Part shown: piece after piece, positions 24,000-36,360 of the stretch | How positions within the stretch are numbered: the first letter of the stretch is position 1 | How the letters are laid out: every line of letters starts with the position of its first letter | NCBI GenBank assembly: GCA_964017235.1 | Contig: OZ024933.1 | Location: 64,214,255 to 64,278,254, forward strand | Direction of reading: 5' to 3' | Origin: Sabellastarte sp. h YS-2021 | Taxonomy: Eukaryota > Annelida > Polychaeta > Sabellida > Sabellidae | DNA: 64,000 nucleotides | The notes under the pieces: model-generated | What the model was told of the DNA's origin: nothing | The model's database searches: none | Seen by the model: only the letters and a program-made list of their open reading frames with translations | Translations under genes and position numbers: made by a program

Positions 24000-25610
24000 A
24001 CAAATTAATATTTTTTTTTCAAACTTGGTACACATGTTAAGGGTGTCCAAAGGAAGATCCCTATTTTAAGGTGACCTTAAACTCCCAATAAAAGAGAACT
24101 TATGGCCACCTTAAGGTCAGAAATTGCACTTTTGGCCACTAAGAGCCCTCTAGGTCACAAACTATGATGCTCAGCTGGCTGAAATTTCACCTGAGAACAC
24201 ATTAATATGTTCTTAGTACATGTGCCGAAAATCACGACTTTAAGTTGAGGAGAAAATTGTGTTTGAGGCCCATAAAGACCCCCACTTAGGGGTTTTTTGC
24301 TATATTTTTCACATATTTTGCCCTATAATTTGGAAGTGGTAACTCTGATGAGTCTCAAACTGCACTAGGTATAACTTTGATATGTAATCCTTGTCTGTAG
24401 AAAATTTTAGGGCTGTAGGTTTACCCAAAGGGGTCGACTTAAGGTCTCAAAAGTGCCCACAGAGACCCAATTTATGCACTTTTTGCCACTTTCGAGCACT
24501 GTAGCTTTCAAACTATGTCTCTCATCTAAGTTAAATATCATCTGAGAATATATCTATGTGTTTTCTTATATCTGCCCCAAAATTTAGGCCTTTAATAGAC
24601 ATTTAACCTGTATGTGAGGACCATAAACACCCACCCGAGTGACCCTTATAAGACATTTTTCACATATTTTTCCCTGTAACTTGGAAATGGTAAGTCTGAG
24701 AAGTTTCAAACTGTATTAGATATACATTCTATGTGTAACCTTTGAATGTGAAAGATTTTTAGTCTGAAGCTTTGATTTGAAGGTCACATTGAGGTCTCTA
24801 AAAGGCCCACAGAGACCCGATATTTTGCCTTTTTGCCACTTTTAAGCCCTGTGACTGTTAAACTATGTTACTGATAGAGCTGAAATCTCACCTGGGAATA
24901 TATCATTATGTCATTTTTACATGTGCTGAACATCAAGGCCTTTAGTAGATATTTAACCTGTGTATGACGACCATAGATACTCACCCGAGTGACCCTTTTT
25001 AGACATTTTTTACATATTTTGCCTTGTAACTTGGAATGGTAAGTCTGAGAAGTTTCAAACTATATTAGATATACATTCTATGTATAATCTCTGATTGTGA
25101 AAGATTTTAAGTCTGAAGCTTCAATTTGAAGGTCACATTGAGGTCTCTAAAAGGCCCACAGAGACCCAATATTTGGACTTTTTGCCACTTTTCAGCCCTG
25201 TGACTGTTAAACTATGTGACTGACAGGGCTGAAATCTCAACTAGGAATACATTATTAAGCGTCTTCTTTTTCCATGTACCGAACATCAAGGCCTGTAGTA
25301 GACATTGAACCTGTGTATGACGACCATAGACACTCATCCAAGTGACCTTTTTTGACATTTTCTACTGTATTTTGCCCTGTAATTTGGAAATGCTTAGTGT
25401 GACAAGTCTTAAACTGTATTATATCTAATTTTTGTTTGTTATGTATGTCCCCCAAAAAGTTTCAGATCTGTAGTTTAATTGCTAAGGTCTCTTAACAATT
25501 GTAAAATGCCCACAGAAACCCAATTTATGGACATTATGCCACTTTAAAGCCCTGTAACTGTCAAACTATGTGGGTCATAGAGCTGAAATCTTTGAATTTT
25601 TAAAAGGAAG
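24000..25610 (+). repeat. Tandem array of ~350-bp monomers
   Basis: Each unit contains AAGGTCTC.AAA.G.CCCACAGAGACCC, CCACTTT..AGCCCTGT, GAGCTGAAATCTCA.CT, CCCGAGTGACCC, TTTGCCCTGTAACTTGGAA and GTCTGAGAAGTTTCAAACT. Alignable anchors lie at about 24432, 24782 and 25131 (periods of 350 and 349), with further diverged units on either side. The same monomers recur at 35243-35724. Confidence 0.9.
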
Positions 25611-26357
25611 TGCCTGTCTCTTTAAATTTTGAATATTAATGATGTTATGGCTATCTTAGTCTTTTAAGAACTTATTTTTGTGTGTTGTACCTCTGCTTGC
25701 TGAGTTTTTAACTCTTTAAAATGAAACTGGTTAAACATATTCAAGTAGGCAAAATGGACACTGTTATTTTCTGGTGAGCTTTAAGTCCCAATATTAATAA
25801 AAGTATATCCTTATGTAGTAAAACTAGGGGATTTTTAACCCTCAACTAGCCCAGTTTTATTCAACTTGCCTCAGTTAATTTTGACACAGCTCCTACAGTT
25901 ATGAACTCATTTCAGTTGATAATCACATACTTAAAATTCTCAATTCTTTTTGTATTTGATTACCCCTTTGATATATATCAGATTGTTTGTTTACCATTTA
26001 TGCTGTAGTCCCAACCCACATCCCCCACCCACCTCTGGGACCTCCAGCTATATTGAGTGACACTAAATAAACAAAGGTATTTAGTGATATCAAATGAGAA
26101 ACAAAGAACTCAATGGGGTTGCAGATCTTGTGTAATAGTGAGAGAGGTGTGGAGAAGGGGAGAGGGGTGGGGTAGGAGGTGGTGGGCTTCATCATATAAC
26201 ACAAAGGGGAGTCAGAACTGAGATTGTGTCACATATTTAGGTTGCATATACTAGTATATGGACCACATATATAGGAATAGAGGAAATGAATAACTGAAAA
26301 CAATTTACAAATTCTATAAATAATATAATAAAATAATAATATAAATAATTTTTTTTT

Positions 26358-26676
26358 AAATAATATTTTATTTGTGAACAAATATAGAAACAGATATGCG
26401 CTTTTGGGATTATGAATTTTAGAATGGACATTCAATCATCAATCATTTAAATACTTTGAAATTAGGTTAAGAGTTATCATTGCAGGAAGATTGAAAAGTA
26501 TGATGTTGAGTTAAAAATAATATTTTATTTGTCAACAAATATAGAAAGAGATATGCTCTTTTGGGATTATTATTTTAGAATGGACATTCAATCATCAATC
26601 ATTTATTAATAAATACTTTGAAAATAGGTTTAGAGTTATCATTGCAGGAAGATTGAAAATATAATTTGAGTTATGT
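26358..26676. repeat. Tandem duplication, 157-bp period
   Basis: Two copies begin AAATAATATTTTATTTGT at 26358 and 26515. They run through ATGGACATTCAATCATCAAT and GAGTTATCATTGCAGGAAGA with few differences and a small insertion (TTAATAAA) in the second copy. Confidence 0.92.
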
Positions 26677-28839
26677 ATTCGGCGTCTGGGGATACACATC
26701 TTCTTGGGAAGATACAAACAGAGTAGATTGATGTGCTGAAGTTCATATAATAATGGGTAATTATGCTTTAAAAAATTCCCGATCAAAACCTGTGGCGTGA
26801 GTGATGACCTGTCTGGGGATATGTTGGCGCCGAGTTGGCCCAATCTAGTTTTGTAATATACTGAGATATGGGGTAAAAAACTCGCTTCAGAGAAACTTCA
26901 AACTAACTTTTCAAGTTATCACTGGATCTGGTTTGAAACCTGTACAGTTTCTCAATAAATAAGAATTGCACCTTTGTGGATTTTATAACATTTTTTTCAT
27001 GGTAAATTCTGAATAATGTGGTTTAAGCTCATATGAAATAGAAAAATATATAATAAAGTGCTAAAATGGGGGAAAAATATTTTTAAAAATATAAATCCTT
27101 TGAAATCTACTTAAGAGGGAATTTGATTTAATGAGAATCATTCTTTAAAATTTCAAGAAAAATGATAAATCAATTTTTTTTTCCAGCACTAGAAGTTGAG
27201 ATTAACAATTTAGCACATTAGTTGGTCTGGCTGATTGCCGCTTTATGGCAGTTTAACTGTTCCAGAGAGAAGGGTCTCAATGTATTAAATTTTCTATCTT
27301 GTTAACATGCTTTATACAATCTTTTACTCCCTCAGCCAGTTAATCAGCTATAAAACACTCTCCTATAAATAAATGGAGCGCCATATTGAAATAGTATACC
27401 CAGGTTAGTCGTAAATCAATATCAGTTTCATCAGTGTTCACTTGGGCACTTTTTGAGTTCTCAACTAAATTCCATTGATTTTGCGCTATTGAATTCCGTG
27501 TTGACAGTATTGGCGGCTTTCTTTGATTACTACCGTTGACACCTGATACCTTTTATGTCACTTTTTTAATACTACAGTCTTTCGAGAGGAAAAAGTTATT
27601 ATTGAGTTTCATTGGAAATCTCTTTTGATATAACAATAGCTTGTATTATTAAATCAGTAGTTTAATCTATTTTTTCTAAAAATATTTTGTACATGAAATT
27701 GGCAAAGCATGTAAGTATAGTGAGGAAAGAGTAATTAAGTGGCCCGTTAGGGGCGCTTACTTGCTTTCACATAGGTTCAACTGATCAACACCGCCACCGG
27801 ATTGTGGTCTCTCCTAGCAGCTTCTTTGGTTTTGAATTTTTTTCCTTCCTCTCTTTCTTTCAAACTATAGTGGCGGACAAAATTTGGGATACTTTGAGGA
27901 GACCTTAAACTTCAATTAAGGTAACTGTAAGCATATTTCAAAAGCTCTCACTCATCACGTTTCGAAACAAAACAACTTGCATTAGTGCTATAAAATGTTG
28001 CAGGTCAATTCTAGAACTAAATCTGCATGTCAGAAAGGATTTTCTGATCAATCAGACAATAAATGCCTGAATGGAAGGCGTTTTATTTTCGTAAATTAAA
28101 AAAAAATGGGACATCTATATCTTGAAAAAGGCCAGGATTTCAGTGTTTTGTTGAAATGAGTTATTCGGCTACAGTTTTGATAATTATTAACATGGCGAAG
28201 TTTCAGAGCTGTCAACAGAATCTCAAATCCCTCCAAACTAATGAAACACAAGAATTGGAAGTTCTGTCCATGGAGCTTCCAATTGGAAAAGGTGAAATGA
28301 TGACCTATAACATATAAAACGTCCAAAGTCAGGAGAGGAGAATGATTTTATTGTGGTTTGTTTCGGTCAGAAAAACACATCTAAACTGTTTTGCTACTTG
28401 CAATAACAGAAGTTTTGTGCATATTATTTGTAAAGAAAATAAATCCAACTCTGTGGCTACAGTATATTAGGCAGATTTGTGATTTGAGTATAAGGAAATG
28501 GTAAAAATACAAAGAACAGATTTGTTTTTGAATAAAGAAAGAAAAAAAATCTGTAGGGCTTCTGTGAATGAATTGAAAAAAAGGGAAGAAATTCCAGTTG
28601 TTTCTTTATTGCTTCACACAGTCCTTGCATGGCAAGATATCATTTGTTGCTTAAGTTGCCTTGATGCTGGGCGTTAAAGTATAAACTGCTTTATGGTTAT
28701 TGCACGTCCAGGCAATTATAAAGAATTCTGAATGGATAGGGTAATGTTATGAAAGTCTGTGCAGAAAGCAAACCGCAGAAAACAGTTGATCTGAGTTCTT
28801 TTTTTCTTAATATACAGCGAAGGTAACTATGAAGATTAC

Positions 28840-29696
28840 TAGAGCTGAAAGAGGAGACCAAAATTGCGGTCGAATATTCGTTACATATTTTCCGATATTT
28901 TCCGGAAATTCGTTTTATAGTTTTAGTGTGTTCCAAAATTTACGTAAAATCACGGACATTTAGGTTTCCAGTCAACCACTGGAAGAAAAAGAAGTAAGTT
29001 CACTTTTTGCTCAATTATTTAGTAAAACATTAGACAAAATGAGTGTTATTTGCAATATTTACATATACCAAGCCTAATTTCCATATTCATACTGAATATT
29101 TGTTTGCTTATGATGAAAGTCGAATCCGGAAAATAGGGCTGCAAGCGAGCCCGAAAATGCGCCTCGATTCCTCGTTTTAGAAGAATCGACTCGGACTCGG
29201 TTAATCGCTTGATTATCACCCACGAAATAAACTGCTTCATGTTTTGACATATCACGCCTTATAAAATGGTTACAAACCACACAGCAGGAAAGAATTTTGA
29301 TAATTTATTGAATTTTGGGATAAAGACGCATTTATAATGCAAAATATAAGAAACTTAGATTTGAGGCGTCTTCGAAATACGTTATAATAAAATGCCGTCT
29401 TATAAAACGTTGCTACACAAAGAATTAAAGTTTGCAAATACTAAAATATAAAATATTGAAACGGAAATATTTTATATAAGTAAAATATATAAATATATTC
29501 ATATATTTAAAGAAAAAATAGAATTTTGTAGTAGATTTTACGTCTATGTTTAGTTGTTTTCGAAGACCCGGTTCACTTTTCTTGCCTCGAGTATTGAACT
29601 GAATCGTTTCGTTTCCGAGTAACCGAAGAATCGTTGCAGCCTTACCGGAAAATGCGGACTGGAAAACGAATAATGTGAATATCCCTTTCAGCTCTA
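28840..29696. mobile_element. hAT-like MITE interrupted by a second MITE
   Basis: TAGAGCTGAAAG at the left and CTTTCAGCTCTA at the right are perfect inverted ends. Subterminal sequence is also related (GCGGTCGAATATTCGTTA versus GCGGACTGGAAAACGAATAA reversed). No 8-bp duplication is evident. The interior is split by 29134-29644; the uninterrupted body would be about 340 bp. Confidence 0.7.
29134..29644. mobile_element. hAT-like MITE, 511 bp, perfect 8-bp TSD
   Basis: TAGGGCTGCAAGCGAGCCCG at the left and AATCGTTGCAGCCTTA at the right. CCGGAAAA is duplicated exactly at 29126-29133 and 29645-29652. The ends contain CGATTC/GAATCG-rich palindromic phrases. It was inserted into the TAGAGCTGAAAG element. 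Confidence 0.94.
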
Positions 29697-30035
29697 CCAT
29701 ATGTTGGTAGCTGCTATACTTTCAAGAAATATTGAAAAACAGCCTTGGAAATTCCACAAATATTCCCAATGTGGATTTAGTTTAATAATATACTTGGAAA
29801 GAGTCTGAGAGAGGAGCCTTCTACTAAGCCTAGAGTGGAGAGAAATGACTGGTAATTGCACCTTGAAAGACCATTGATTTATATTATCAGTTTGATTAAC
29901 AGACACCTATCTTTAGTGGACTGCACACTCCAGTCTTGCCCTGTTAAGTTTTTATGACCACCATTACACAAGTACAGGTACTTTAGAGCAAGGAAGTACT
30001 ACATATACACACACTGGGGAAACTTTAAGTGTATA

Positions 30036-30073
<38 letters not shown>
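30036..30073. repeat. G38 homopolymer
   Basis: Thirty-eight consecutive G, followed within 65 bases by a second G-rich run (30136-30157, interrupted by single A). Likely quadruplex-forming and prone to length error. Confidence 0.92.
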
Positions 30074-30074
<1 letters not shown>

Positions 30075-30699
30075 GGGTGTACACTTGACTTTTGACCCTG
30101 TCAGAGTTTTTGTTCTTGTTTTGGACTATCTTAGAAGGGGGGGAGGGGGGGGGGGGAGATTTCAATATCTACATGTGTGGTACATATTGATCTGTAGAGT
30201 CATATATGTGACAATAAATGGTCATGTTAGTCATATTTCTTTCTTCAGGGGAAAAGTGCTTTGATTTGGTACATTCATAACATTGTTTTCATTTAACTGA
30301 GAAAATAATACCACCCTTTGTTATCCTAGGTTATCCTCTGAAATCTTTATATTAATCAAAAAATCTAGATTCCCTTGCACTACAACAAAATATGAATCTG
30401 TGCTTCTAAAAAACATAATTAACAAACAAAGCAAACACTTTGTGAAAATTAAAACCAGTAAAAGACAGGATGTTCGTGGACAAATATATGTTTATATCAC
30501 AAAAGGAAAGCTGCAGTTTTTGGATATTTGATTTGGTGACATATGAAGACTAATTTAACCTCACTAATTGTTTTACTATATTTTATCTTCATTTGTTCCA
30601 TGTTTGTTCTATGTCACATAATATAGTATTTTTTGCGATTTGTGGAATGTAGTGGTTTTTCTTCCAGTGTATTGATGAAAGAGGTCCCTAACTTTAAAG

Positions 30700-30800
30700 T
30701 TGGCCAGGGTGAGCCTTTAATCATTAGGTCACTTTGTTCACAGCACTTTGGTTTTGTGTTCAAATCTAGCTGATGACAAAATGTGAAAATTAATGGCCTA
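30700..30800 (+). mobile_element. Possible tRNA-derived SINE head
   Basis: AATCATTAGGTCACTTTGTTCACAGCAC..TTTTGTGTTCAAATCTAGC has a tRNA-like arrangement with a B-box-like GTGTTCAAATC. The A box is poor and the boundaries are unclear. Confidence 0.35.
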
Positions 30801-31722
30801 TCACACTGAGACTTTGGTTAAAGCCACATAAAGACCAGACATGCACACTTCCTTAACCTTAAGCTCCAGGTTTAAGTTTAGCTGGTTTTAAACCTGATAC
30901 TATATAAATGAAGTGATAGGCTTACCACACCATATGCTGAAACAGTTAAAAAAATAGTAAAAAAATGGTCATAGAAGTATACCTACTCCTGTTACACATG
31001 TGTTTTACCAAGATATGGATGTTTATATTTAGTGCATTAAAATTTTTGCAAACAAGTCATTGCATAAACTACTTTTCCTTCCTTGACTGCTCCCAGAAAT
31101 ACAGTGTTAATAACTTACTAAAATGATTAAATTTGTCTGTTAAAATCACTCCTTTTCCATAGTTGCAATTAATTAGTATACATATTAAATCTGCAATACT
31201 GCTGTGAATATAAGGATTTTTAGAAGACTTTCTTCATTTTTGTGTAGTCTTGTTTATTTTTGTGTAGTCTTGCTGATAACATTTCTACATAACATTGTAT
31301 GGTGAGATGTCTCTGGTTGATGCATTTTACAGCATGAAATTATATTTTATAATATTGATTGATATGCATTGTTTAAGACTTTTATGGCAACGTTTAAATT
31401 GTGTTTCTGACCTCATACTAGATCTTCCTGATTCAAAAAGTGGTATCAAAATATTACCAATTTTTTTTTCAAAGTGATCTCACACAGTATCACATTAATT
31501 TTAAAACCAATGTTTAGTTCAACATCATATAAAGTCAAAGCCAGTTTCTGGTGCTTTGAAATGAAGATTTTCTAGTATTTCATTTGTTTATTTGCAGGCT
31601 AGTTGTTAAGCCCCTTTTTCATGAGCTTTCTGGGCTCCTTGCCTTTTGAATATTCCTTTCAGTTTTTCCTGTATCTTTTTCTGTACCATACCTAATGATA
31701 TGTATTTGTCTGGTGTTTTCAG

Positions 31723-31812
31723 GTGAACAGAACTAAAAAAATCTTTGTTGGTGGTTTATCTGCCTCAACAACCAAGGAAGATGTGAAGGCGTATTTTGAA
31801 CATTTTGGCAAG
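31723..31812 (+). CDS. msi: Musashi exon encoding start of RRM2
   Basis: Thirty codons without a stop encode the first half of the second RNA recognition motif. It reads [17 protein letters not shown] and continues to YFEHFGK. The RNP2 hexamer (IFVGGL, exon residues 7-12) supplies aromatic RNA-stacking contacts. The [13 protein letters not shown] segment is the first helix of the RRM and the start of the following turn. [12 protein letters not shown] is close to a Musashi signature and distinguishes it from most hnRNP A/B and DAZAP paralogues, although DAZAP1-like proteins share part of it. The acceptor is tctggtgttttcag and the donor is gtaaga; the reading frame hits a stop six codons into the intron. 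Both junctions are phase 0, joining the exon at 4630-4680 to that at 60194-60242. The exon sits between introns of about 27.0 and 28.4 kb. Confidence 0.96.
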
Positions 31813-31930
31813 GTAAGACGGCTTAAGTAATTTTTTGACAATTTTGGTCGATAGAGTTTTTCAAAGACATGAACATTTTTCTGTTATCTGAAAAATATGG
31901 GTCTCAATTCTTTGACAGGTATCTCGATAT

Positions 31931-32375
31931 TAGTGTTGTTATTTAATAGCAATATGTATATCGATATCATCTGTTTTTAGGACGTGTGTTATTAATCGAT
32001 ATTGAAATATCAAACAATGATAGTTTTCCAACAGAAACATTCTAACGTTTTTACGATCCTGAGTGTTTCCCATAGTTTTCCTGCAGAGACGTTTTAATGT
32101 TTTTACGATCCTTAGTAGCTTCCCTGAAACATAAATTAATGACGTTATGATGTAAATATGGCAGTAATGTGTAACAGTGAGTGAAAGTTAAGAAAAACGG
32201 ATATAGTCTTTAAAATTTTTGATTTTATTGTACTGGAAAAACAGCAGAGTTTCATCTCTGGGGAATTATTTTGACACGTGTTCCAACATTGATATTCTAC
32301 CCTATGGTATCGATATTTGCATATTCAGCCTGAAATGATATATATTTCAGTATCGATAAACAATATCAACACAAC
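31931..32375. mobile_element. Possible hAT-like MITE remnant
   Basis: TAGTGTTGTTATT at the left and ATATCAACACAACT at the right are loosely inverted. ATATCGATA/TATCGATA phrases occur near both ends, as in the TAGTGGGTAAATCG family. It starts only about 120 bp after the RRM2 exon. No target duplication was seen. Confidence 0.4.
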
Positions 32376-35242
32376 TCCACATGATAATAAATACAGGATT
32401 TTAATTTTTGTAAATTGTGTTTTGGATCATGGGCCTCTAAAGCGCCATTGGAAGCCAAGCATGTGTAACCTGAATGACTATCACTATAAAAAATCTGAAT
32501 TTTGCCAGGGCATGTAAAAGGAAGTAAAATTTGTACAGACTTTCTATGGTGGATAAGATACATAGGCTACAAGTCCTCCAAAATAAAAGTGTTTGATCTC
32601 GAAATTTAAAGCAAATTAAGGGAGTTTCTTGTGTGTCAAATTTCACATACTGTGAATTTCATATGAAATGTTAATTAACCATGTTTAAATGTTTGCATTG
32701 ATAAACAGTTCAAATTGCTATTAAATGAAGGTTTGCTTTCTGAATTTTTTTAAAAAAATTTTTTATATGGTAATTGCTGAGTGAATGAATTATGTTAATA
32801 GAGAATATCCTCATTGTATTACAGGACAGGGAGTAGTGAGCAGTAAACATTTACGTGAACTTTTTTCAACCTGTACCGTAAATGTGAGGGTTTAGTTGTT
32901 CTAAAACTCACTCTACAATCAGTGAAGAACTGTTTTTGAAATAAATGCTAATCTTGGTAAATTACTAAACTTTCATCATATATTCCTTCATTTTTGTGTA
33001 CGAGTGTTCACTAAAATAATGGTGATAGTTTAGCTGGATTTGTTAGAATGGGATTCATTGTACAATAATGTGGTAATGTTGATGTGCCATATTCACAATC
33101 AATGGTAATGATTTTAAACTCATGGCCTCTCCATGAGTGATCCTGGCTAAAAATCAACAGTGGGAGAATATGACCTTTGAATAAACCTGTGTTACCTTAC
33201 GAGATGATGTGATTGGGAATATTTTTGCAAGTTTTCTTGTGTGAATATTTTCCCCAAAATTTAACAAAATCTTGGAGCAATTAGTAAAAAAATGTTCTAC
33301 TGTCCTGTGAGCTTTGTGTAAATTTATTAATATATAATAGCTGACCGAAAATGCTACTTTGAAAAAGGCTAGGAATGATGGATTGATTCCCATGTAAAAT
33401 TATCAAATTAATCCACTTACTACACCAGTTTTAATGGCCTGAGATTTTATTCCCAAAGATTTCAGATGCAAGAGAAGTCACTTTCATGGCCAGAATAAAA
33501 AATATACAAGTTTCATAATGCACCTATGCACAATACTGAATGGCAAGAGCCTCCGGGAGAATTGAATAGGGGAGGGGATATTTGGGTTACATTAGTGGCT
33601 GTTCCCACTGATAGCTGATTTTGTCACTCGGTTATTTTATTGAAAGAGTTGGCTTCTGCCGATCCTAGTTTTACTCACATGTATCTGAAATTAAGGTGGT
33701 CAAATTAAGGACAAATGTTTAATAAATTCTGTCTTTTAATGATGTTATTATGCAATAAGTTTTGTTATCAGAATTGAGCCTTATCACAATAAAGAGAGAT
33801 ACATGAAGGAATCCTCATGTTGGGAACTGTTGGGAAGTAACAAAATTGGGCCTTCAAAAATTAACCTTTTATAAAGTAAATTTTTTATCACATTGAAGAT
33901 TAGTTTTTGGTTACTTGGTACGTTAGTGTATGATCAAAATGAAGGAAACGCCACTTAAGGAGGGGAGGATTGCATGGGGGGAGGGAGGGGAGGATATAGA
34001 ATGGGCTCTCAAAAAAGGAGAGTATTGTTTGCCGAAAGGGCCTGAAATCAATAGCTCATACAAAGAGCAAGGGTGCCTATACACAGCCCTCCTTTTAAAA
34101 CTGAGTTTGCTAGGGACAAGTTTCGGGAACGTTTGCAAATCGTGAAAAGATGGCCATTTTCTCATAGGCTAGGTCAATATTTAACCCTCTTCACATGTGT
34201 GTATTAGCCTAGAGCCCGGAGAATGGGGCTAATGATACTGAAAGGCAGGCTTTAAGTTTCAACTGGAGAGAAAAACTTGCTTAAAAGGAAGTTTTGTAGT
34301 CTGTAATCCCTTCTTTTTGGTAGAATGAAGGAATTTTTTATAGGTCTGGACAATCTGTGGTTTTGTAATGCAATAAAGTAGCTTACATTATAAAGAATAG
34401 ATGGTTTGATGATAAGTAAAGCATGAAAACTTGTAATTTGAAAGCCATAGCTGAAGTATGGTATTTCTGATTTTAAAAAAATTGTTAGATATTTTCATTA
34501 AATTGTAAAAATAACATAAGCCCCTTCTAAACTTCCTGTTTGTAATCATGAAGAATTCCAAGCCTCTTGTGTCACCTCGTTAATTTTCAGTCTTTAAGCC
34601 TTGACAGTTCAATTTTGTTCTGGATGTTTACATATTTTTAGGGTCTTTAAATCGTGTCTTAACCCTTGTTTCCAAAGATAGGTTTTATTGAGTAATGTGC
34701 ATATTCATATTTAGAAATGAAAATACTGTAACTTCAAATATCAAGTGAATGAAATCAGAAGCGAGATTTGGGCACGTTAGAAGAAGAAAAATGCCATTGA
34801 AATTGTAACAGAAGATTCACAAGTTTCAGTGTTTTGTGCGAGATTTTTACTAATGTTGAAATATGCACTGACAATTGTTAAATGGTTTTAAACATCTTTT
34901 GTATTCTCTAAAGAAAAAACAGCCTTAAAAGATAAATAATAATTAGAGTGTAATAATGTATAGTAGATAAAAATTTATCCTTTAAGTATGTCGAATCACT
35001 CGAATGTATTGGTTTTCATTAGTTAAAATGATGCTGCCAACTAGAATTCATGTCCCAATCAAACCACACATCCTTCATCAATGGAGATTTTGTCAGGATT
35101 TAAGAACGCTCAAGAAGTATGTAATAATGATTGGGTTGAATTTATTTCCACCTGTGTATTGAGCATGGAGCGCTACAGAACCTCTGTGGCATGAGCTTTT
35201 GTTTTCTGAATATTCATTTCTGTGAATATTGTTTAAGTCTGT

Positions 35243-36360
35243 AGGTTTAAGTTTGAGGTCACCTTATGATCTGTAAAATGCCCACAGAGACCCAATTTAT
35301 GGACTTTTACCACTTTTAAGTCCTATAACTGTCAAACTATGTGACTGATAGAGCTGCAATCTCATCTCAGAATATATTAATATGTTCTTTTTACATGTGC
35401 CCAAAAATGCAGGCCTTTAATAGACATTTAACCAGTTTACGAGGACCATATACACCCATCCGAGTGACCATTTTTTGACATTTTTCGCATATTTTGTCCT
35501 GTAACTTGGAATTGTTAAGTCTGACAAGTCTCAAACTGTATTATATATAACTTCTATGAGCAATATTTGTATAAAAGTCTGGTAGCTTTAATTTCAAGGT
35601 CACTTTAAGAGACCCAATTTATGGACTTTTTACCACTTTTAAGCCCTAGAGCTGTCACACTATTTGACTGATTGAGCTGAAATCTCATCTGGGATTATAT
35701 TAATAGGTATTTGTGTATATGTGCTAGTGGTGTGAACGGTAAACCGGTGTACCGCATTTCGTTTCGTTTAGGTAGAAATGATGAAATCCACAAAGAATAT
35801 TTAAGTACCGGTTATTGAAAACGTCATCATATCAGGCTTTCTACTGGTTAATATTTTGTCAAAACTATACAGAACATATATATTTGAGGAAATAACTTAC
35901 ATTTTCGCTTAAGATTCATGGTAAATGAAGTTTACAAACGTCAAAATATCTCACGAATGCATATTTCCTATTGAGAATGTAGCTCATGTATGCTCGCGTA
36001 AATTTTTTTTATCATATCTCTGTAAACTTTCGAAATCCTGGATTTTGTTCGGGTTCAAGGCCCCGAAAACCGGTTTTTACTTTCAGAACCGATCCGACCA
36101 CTAATACGTGCCAAAAGTCAAGGAACAGTCTACCCATACGAGTACTCAGAAGAGTTTTTTTTTAAATTGACCAAAAAAAAAAAATGAAAAAACTGGTTTG
36201 ACCTAACAAAAAACAAAAAAAAAAAATTGAAATGAAATTGAAAAATAATTATCATAATTGTGAATCACACAAAATGGGTGCTACAAAGATACCCAGTGAA
36301 TGCCTGTGGCATGAGAGCTGGCCTGTCTGAGGATATGTTGGCATTCAGTTACTTTCAGTT
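35243..36360 (+). mobile_element. 5'-truncated Helitron-like copy with ~350-bp monomers, interrupted
   Basis: From 35243 the sequence matches the monomers at 24000-25610 (CCCACAGAGACCCAATTTATGGAC, CCGAGTGACC, CTGTAACTTGGAA). It is broken by the hAT-like element at 35725-36103 and resumes with GTGCCAAAAGTCAAGG. The right part, GCCTGTGGCATGAGAG..GGCCTGTCTGAGGATATGTTGGCATTCAGTT (36302-36350), aligns with the tail of 23874-26848, but the terminal CTAG is not preserved. The head and microsatellite are missing. Confidence 0.75.
35725..36103. mobile_element. hAT-like MITE, 379 bp, 7/8 TSD
   Basis: TAGTGGTGTGAACGGTAAACC at the left and CCGATCCGACCACTA at the right. The flanks ATATGTGC (35717-35724) and ATACGTGC (36104-36111) differ at one base. 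The GTACCGCATTTCGTTTCGTT phrase recurs in decayed form near 46020. It sits inside a Helitron-like monomer. Confidence 0.88.

Larger units (their letters stand above)
23874..26848 (+). mobile_element. Helitron-like element with (GCC)n and ~350-bp monomers
   Basis: The left end is A|TCCCCAGACGAAAGTCGGGGATA. It starts with TC after a host A and can fold, with flanking bases, into ATATCCCC..GGGGATAT. The right end is a hairpin TTGGCGCC-GAGTT-GGCCCAA (26824-26843), then T and CTAG (26845-26848), followed by host T. A|TC...CTAG|T is the Helitron signature. The order is head, (GCC)16, about five monomers of 343-350 bp (to about 25600), AT-rich body, a 157-bp tandem duplication, and tail. No Rep/helicase frame exists, so it is non-autonomous. 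The head and monomers resemble repeats I recall from bivalves. An alternative is that the body holds unrelated later insertions. Confidence 0.75.
4681..31722 (+). other. Musashi intron, about 27.0 kb
   Basis: The donor is gtgagtg at 4681 and the acceptor is ttttcag ending at 31722. The recognisable content is mobile and tandem DNA, listed separately. In these stretches I saw nothing beyond AT-rich sequence and short meaningless open frames: 4681-6500, 11795-14067, 17281-18645, 18663-20627, 22880-23870, 26849-28839 and 30160-31722. The last of these holds one SINE-like piece near 30700. Stretch 8060-10075 holds one 40-bp direct repeat (8754-8793 and 9222-9263, around AATGCTGAGG.CCTGTCCCAA) of unknown origin. 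No tRNA, snRNA or second gene could be identified. Confidence 0.85.

Noticed and set aside
24000-25610. CRISPR-like array, because of regular repetition
   Set aside because: Units are ~350 bp, contiguous and diverging throughout, with no short repeats separated by unique spacers, and the DNA is animal.
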